Assembly: GCA_023389895.1 (NCBI GenBank)
Contig: JAEWDX010000319.1
Location: forward strand, 1 to 8,625
DNA: 8,625 nucleotides
From: Bacillota bacterium
GTDB lineage: Bacteria > Bacillota > Bacilli > Bacillales > Cytobacillaceae
Direction: 5' to 3'
The number at the start of each line of letters is the position of its first letter. Position 1 is the stretch's first letter. The notes under the pieces are model-generated. The model had not been told where the DNA came from. It ran no database searches and saw nothing but the letters and a program-made list of their open reading frames with translations. A program made the position numbers and the translations under genes. This document shows, in pieces, positions 6,519 to 8,625 of this stretch.

Positions 6519-6520
6519 TG
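6501..6520. promoter_or_regulatory. TetR-type operator B
   Basis: Centred between 6510 and 6511: AACTAACCA then ATCGGTCAATG, with ACC/GGT arms. It shares AACTAACC and CGGTCAATG-type halves with operator A. It overlaps the -35 box of the minus-strand promoter and also lies where the -35 of a divergent plus-strand promoter would be, so one repressor could control both directions. Confidence 0.6.
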
Positions 6521-6532
6521 ATTTTATTTTTA

Positions 6533-6541
6533 TGTTACAAT
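6533..6541 (+). promoter_or_regulatory. Possible extended -10 promoter facing the DUF1801 relic
   Basis: TGTTACAAT is an extended -10 element (TG, one base, TACAAT; 5 of 6 to consensus) about 40 bases upstream of the ATG at 6582. No convincing -35 exists, since the expected place is occupied by operator B. It would drive the broken DUF1801 gene and is plausible but weak. Confidence 0.3.
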
Positions 6542-6581
6542 AACTGTAGAAAATGTGACAACCATTCTAAGGGAAACGGTA

Positions 6582-6850
6582 ATGATAGATAGTAGAGAAA
6601 AAAAGGGGAACAAAACTATAATATTCTTGAAACATACAATAATTACACTGATTTACAACAAGAAAAGCTAATCGAACTCAAACAATTGATAATGAATGTT
6701 GCTAATGATTTGGGAGATATAACTATTCAAGAGAGTTTAAAGTGGAAACAATTAACTTTTTCATCCAAAAACGGTACACCTATTAGAATCGATCGTTTTT
6801 CAGATTCACAAATAGGTCTTTTCGTACATTGTCAAACAACTTTAGTATGA
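6582..6850 (+). pseudogene. Truncated, frameshifted DUF1801-domain gene
   Basis: An ATG at 6582 with AAGGG 8 bases upstream opens a frame that fails after a few codons. The family-like sequence is in the next frame from about 6605: NILETYNNYTDLQQEKLIEL, LKQLIMNVAND, ESLKW, GTPIRID, then GLFVHCQTTLV before TGA at 6848. One missing base in the A7-G4 run at 6598-6608 would join ATG 6582 to this frame. DUF1801 (YdhG-like) proteins are about 115-140 residues; here about 76 family residues survive and the end is cut exactly where IS DNA begins. The family's function is poorly known, with an iron-chaperone-like frataxin fold suggested for some members. Confidence 0.7.
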
Positions 6851-6919
6851 GTTTAAATGGCTGTAAAGTTCGGGGTTGTTGAAATATGGGGATTGACTTC
6901 AATAAAGGCATGAAAAAAA

Positions 6920-6979
6920 CACCTCATCGTTTGGTATAGTTGATTTGTCGAGAATCACAATATCCAAACAGAAGAGGTG
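6920..6979 (+). promoter_or_regulatory. IS leader hairpin that masks the transposase ribosome binding site
   Basis: CACCTC (6920-6925) pairs with the Shine-Dalgarno GAGGTG (6974-6979). Inside, GTTTGG (6929-6934) pairs with CCAAAC (6964-6969), and ATA/TAT extends the stem past a one-base bulge. An extended -10 box, TG-G-TATAGT (6932-6940), lies within the left arm. A transcript started there would lack the CACCTC arm and leave the site open, whereas read-through from outside would include the arm and close it. Such protection against external transcription is known for IS10 and IS231. Confidence 0.6.
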
Positions 6980-6987
6980 CCTACTAT

Positions 6988-7104
6988 ATGATATCGAATA
7001 ATGGTCAAAATAAGCAACTACCAAATGAACTAACATCCACATTTAAAGAATTACAGGTGCTAAAAACATCTAAAAAAAGCAGGTATTACAAAGTCTTTCG
7101 GCTG
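6988..7104 (+). pseudogene. N-terminal fragment of IS transposase, frameshifted
   Basis: ATG 6988 follows GAGGTG by 8 bases and encodes MISNNGQNKQLPNE then LTSTFKELQVLK, a typical N-terminus of IS4-like DDE transposases of Bacillales. An extra A in the A5 run at about 7062-7066 then shifts the frame: the expected HLKKAGITKSFG appears in another frame. The sequence stops matching at about 7103, where nucleotidyltransferase DNA begins. No catalytic residues remain. Its last ~45 bases are read on the opposite strand as the C-terminus of the nucleotidyltransferase. Confidence 0.65.
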
Positions 7105-7863
7105 AAAGGGTACACAGTTAGAATAATATATAATATAACCATTCTCTTTCGACCAGTCCAATAAACCACTCCAAAAGTTTTCACATGCATCAAGTATCCT
7201 TTTAGAGTCATAAAGGTGACCAGACATCACTAGTTGACAAAGTTTATCAAACCCACGCGGCCTATTTGATAATACTAATGCTTCTGGCAATACTTGAGCT
7301 GCTGTCGTAAAATATCGTTTATTGTGTAATCCTAAAATCATCGCACCCGAAGTTGCTATTTTTATAGCCAAAATAGGTAAAAATGTTTCAGGTCCTTGAA
7401 TTGTTATATTTCTCAATTTACCAATGTATTCGTACATTTCCTCAACTAATGTTTTACAAATCGCTTCTTTAAAAACTGTGTTATCCACAGAACTTGCTTT
7501 TTGTCTTAGCTCTTGGAAAAATCCCTTGGGATCATAAATTGGGAGTATTGTGTAGAATTGTCCATGAGTTAGTGGCCAATCTTCTTCTACTGTAGTGGCC
7601 TCTTCTACAATACTTTCTTTATTATCAAGGTTTACTTCTGCTTTCCAATCACCTGATGTCCATTCATAGCTAAAGTCATCTTCTAAAGAATTTAAAATAC
7701 ATTTAATTTCAATATCTGAAAATGGACCATCTGTTTTTCTAGCTAAAGAACCATAGATACCAATAGCTTCAACATCTGTACCGTATTTTTCCAACAATTG
7801 ATTTGCTATTATATAGGCGATTTTCATTCTTTCTTCTCTTGTAACTTCTCTTGGACCAATCAT
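7060..7863 (-). CDS. Aminoglycoside O-nucleotidyltransferase, ANT(4')-I (kanamycin nucleotidyltransferase)-like
   Basis: This cytosolic enzyme family transfers a nucleoside monophosphate to the 4'-hydroxyl of kanamycin-type aminoglycosides. The protein aligns without gaps to remembered staphylococcal kanamycin nucleotidyltransferase (253 residues) from its first residue to Phe253. Shared blocks are TREERMKI (8-15), YGSL-R-TDGP-SDIE (37-52), DWPLTHGQF (95-103) and QFVMSG-like QLVMSG. Active-site positions are kept: Asp50 and Glu52, Glu67, Glu76, Glu145 and Lys149. Start ATG 7863 has AAGGAG 8 bases upstream. The frame runs 14 codons past the family end (QPKDFVIPAFFRCF), and these are antisense IS DNA carrying a borrowed stop, so the protein has 267 residues. 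Divergence from the mobile aadD gene suggests an old chromosomal homologue. Activity and drug range are untested. Confidence 0.9.
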   Translation of the reverse strand: MIGPREVTREERMKIAYIIANQLLEKYGTDVEAIGIYGSLARKTDGPFSDIEIKCILNSLEDDFSYEWTSGDWKAEVNLDNKESIVEEATTVEEDWPLTHGQFYTILPIYDPKGFFQELRQKASSVDNTVFKEAICKTLVEEMYEYIGKLRNITIQGPETFLPILAIKIATSGAMILGLHNKRYFTTAAQVLPEALVLSNRPRGFDKLCQLVMSGHLYDSKRILDACENFWSGLLDWSKENGYIIYYSNCVPFQPKDFVIPAFFRCF

Positions 7864-7911
7864 ATACGTTTCTCCTTTTTAATAAAAATATCGAATGAGA
7901 TAATATATAAA

Positions 7912-7933
7912 TGGCCCAAGGGGGACCACGGGC
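7912..7933 (-). repeat. GC-rich inverted repeat in the nucleotidyltransferase leader
   Basis: A G/C-rich block in otherwise AT-rich DNA about 50-70 bases before the nucleotidyltransferase start. TGG/CCA with CCC/GGG arms can form a short imperfect hairpin, and GCCC (7914-7917) can instead pair with GGGC (7930-7933). No T run follows and no clear promoter is visible around it. The 7864-8033 gap holds nothing else I can identify. Confidence 0.3.
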
Positions 7934-8033
7934 TTAACGAGGAACTTTATCTGCTGTCATTTAATAACACCCCTCTATAATATTAAAAACAATTTATTGA
8001 TTATTAAATAATACTCTTTTAGATAATTTTATC

Positions 8034-8295
8034 TCAAAGAGACAAATCGATGCAACTTTCTTTCCAATCTGCAATTTCAACAAAACCAAAGGAAACTAAC
8101 TTTTTAGGGTGATTAAACCGATCTATTTCTCCAACTTCGGAAATGATTGTTGCCGCAATCTTTTCTCCGATACCAGGGATAGACTGGATAATCTTATATT
8201 CTTCAATTTCTTTAGCGAGGGCAGCTATTTCAGTTTCTAGTTGTGATAGATGCTCTTGATATTGAAGAACGATGGTAATTAACATCTTGAGGTTA
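8034..8295 (-). pseudogene. Fragment of IS110-family transposase (C-terminal Transposase_20 region)
   Basis: The minus strand reads QYQEHLSQLETEIAAL, then IIQSIPGIGEKIAATIISEV and GEIDRFNHPKKLVSF. This is the helix-hairpin-helix region (SIPGIGEKIA) and following segment of IS110/IS1111-type transposases. The N-terminal RuvC-like DEDD catalytic domain is absent. After KKLVSF the family pattern (AGVDPS, then the RITKRGS region) is lost and the frame ends at 8034. An ATG at 8285 is internal to the original protein, and in-frame sequence continues upstream to the junction with the deaminase relic at about 8290-8300. A normal transposase of this family has about 400 residues; fewer than 90 remain. 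It cannot be active. Confidence 0.75.
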
Positions 8296-8608
8296 AAAAA
8301 TTAATTTGACTTATAAATTCTCTACATCGACCACAGGGTGGTAAAATACTTCCATCCTCGTGTATACAGCAACCAATCTTAACGATTTTGCTCTCACCAG
8401 CCGTAAACATAGCAGCAATGGCTGAATGCTCAGCACAAAAGCCTACTGAACATGGAACGGAAATCGCTACCCCAGTGTATACATTCCCAGCCTCTGTTAA
8501 TAAAGCTGATGCCACATGACCAGCTTCACCATTTCTTGATATTTTTCTCGGGTTCAATTAGCCGTAAATCTGTATGCCTCTTCTTATTAAGCTCCAGTCC
8601 TCTACAAT
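8290..8608 (-). pseudogene. Broken cytidine/blasticidin deaminase-like gene
   Basis: The minus strand encodes NPRKISRNGEAGHVASALLT, GFCAEHSAIAAM and DGSILPPCGRCREFISQI. These carry the zinc-site motifs CAEH and PCGRC of the cytidine deaminase superfamily (a ~130-residue branch, with PCGRCRE also seen in blasticidin-S deaminases). Upstream in frame are VEDWSLIRRGIQIYG and then a TAA before the Leu-Asn-Pro-Arg-Lys segment, so the stop cuts codon 17. The likely original start, 8606-8608, now reads ATT with AGGA upstream. The C-terminus is replaced at about 8290 by IS110 DNA, giving the foreign tail NFLTSRC. A TTG at 8557 could restart translation, but the missing C-terminal strand makes activity unlikely. 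Confidence 0.75.
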
Positions 8609-8625
8609 TTTTTATTTCCTAATCA

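Larger units (their letters stand above)
6848..7104 (+). mobile_element. Left-end fragment of an insertion sequence (IS4-like DDE type)
   Basis: From the break in the DUF1801 gene to the break against the nucleotidyltransferase gene, the DNA reads as the leader and first ~40 codons of a transposase gene. The left boundary is set by the end of DUF1801 similarity and the right by the last family-matching codon of the nucleotidyltransferase. Neither the right end nor a target duplication can be seen, so the element is a deletion remnant. The IS family is an estimate from the transposase N-terminus. Confidence 0.6.

Noticed and set aside
6940..6987. Upstream TTG at 6940 as the transposase start
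   Set aside because: No SD precedes it and the bases fall inside the leader hairpin; ATG 6988 has GAGGTG at 8 bases and fits the family N-terminus.
7912..7940. Riboswitch or T-box in front of the nucleotidyltransferase
   Set aside because: The GGGTGGNACCGCG core and a terminator with T run are missing; only a short GC-rich inverted repeat is present.
7798..7980. Short plus-strand open frame across the nucleotidyltransferase start
   Set aside because: It is antisense to a confirmed gene start and its SD, with no family match.

Overview
The window looks like chromosomal DNA of a low-GC, AT-rich endospore-former relative (Bacillaceae/Planococcaceae, Lysinibacillus- or Solibacillus-like). This rests on strong AGGAGG-type ribosome binding sites, a TTG start, Bacillus-type protein families (a YugS-like CNNM/CBS protein next to a YugP relic) and Bacillales-type insertion-sequence remnants. 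The genus is inference. No rRNA, tRNA, CRISPR array or phage gene is visible.

Layout. (1) 26-1303, minus: an intact CNNM/CBS/CorC membrane protein with an unusual leader, in which a hairpin lies between a strong Shine-Dalgarno and a TTG start. (2) 1380-2340: decayed DNA holding a frameshifted YugP-type zinc-peptidase remnant, a terminator-like hairpin and a scrambled IS3-family transposase tail. (3) 2544-2990, plus: an intact GNAT acetyltransferase with its own promoter, followed by an IS6-like end, a start-less hydrophobic micro-ORF and a clean terminator. (4) 3192-6251, minus: a two-gene operon encoding a membrane-anchored M28 metallopeptidase (ERMP1/Pff1-like) and a membrane-anchored PAF-acetylhydrolase-like serine esterase. 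Upstream are the remnant of a second esterase copy and a consensus promoter flanked by two TetR-type operators, with a weaker third operator near the M28 ribosome binding site. No TetR gene is present. (5) 6582-7104, plus: a broken DUF1801 gene, then the left part of an insertion sequence whose leader can sequester the transposase ribosome binding site. (6) 7060-7863, minus: a complete ANT(4')-I-like aminoglycoside nucleotidyltransferase whose last 14 codons and stop come from antisense IS DNA. (7) 8034-8608, minus: an IS110 transposase fragment abutting a broken cytidine/blasticidin deaminase-like gene.

The intact genes fall into one functional pair (peptidase plus esterase, probably acting at or outside the membrane under a TetR-type repressor) and three independent genes (CNNM/CBS protein, GNAT, ANT). 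Around them is a gene graveyard: remnants of four ordinary genes and three transposases, separated by junctions that look like IS-mediated deletions. I see no recognisable defence system. The best candidates for follow-up are the TetR-controlled M28/esterase operon, the hairpin-bridged TTG start and the IS leader that masks its ribosome binding site.
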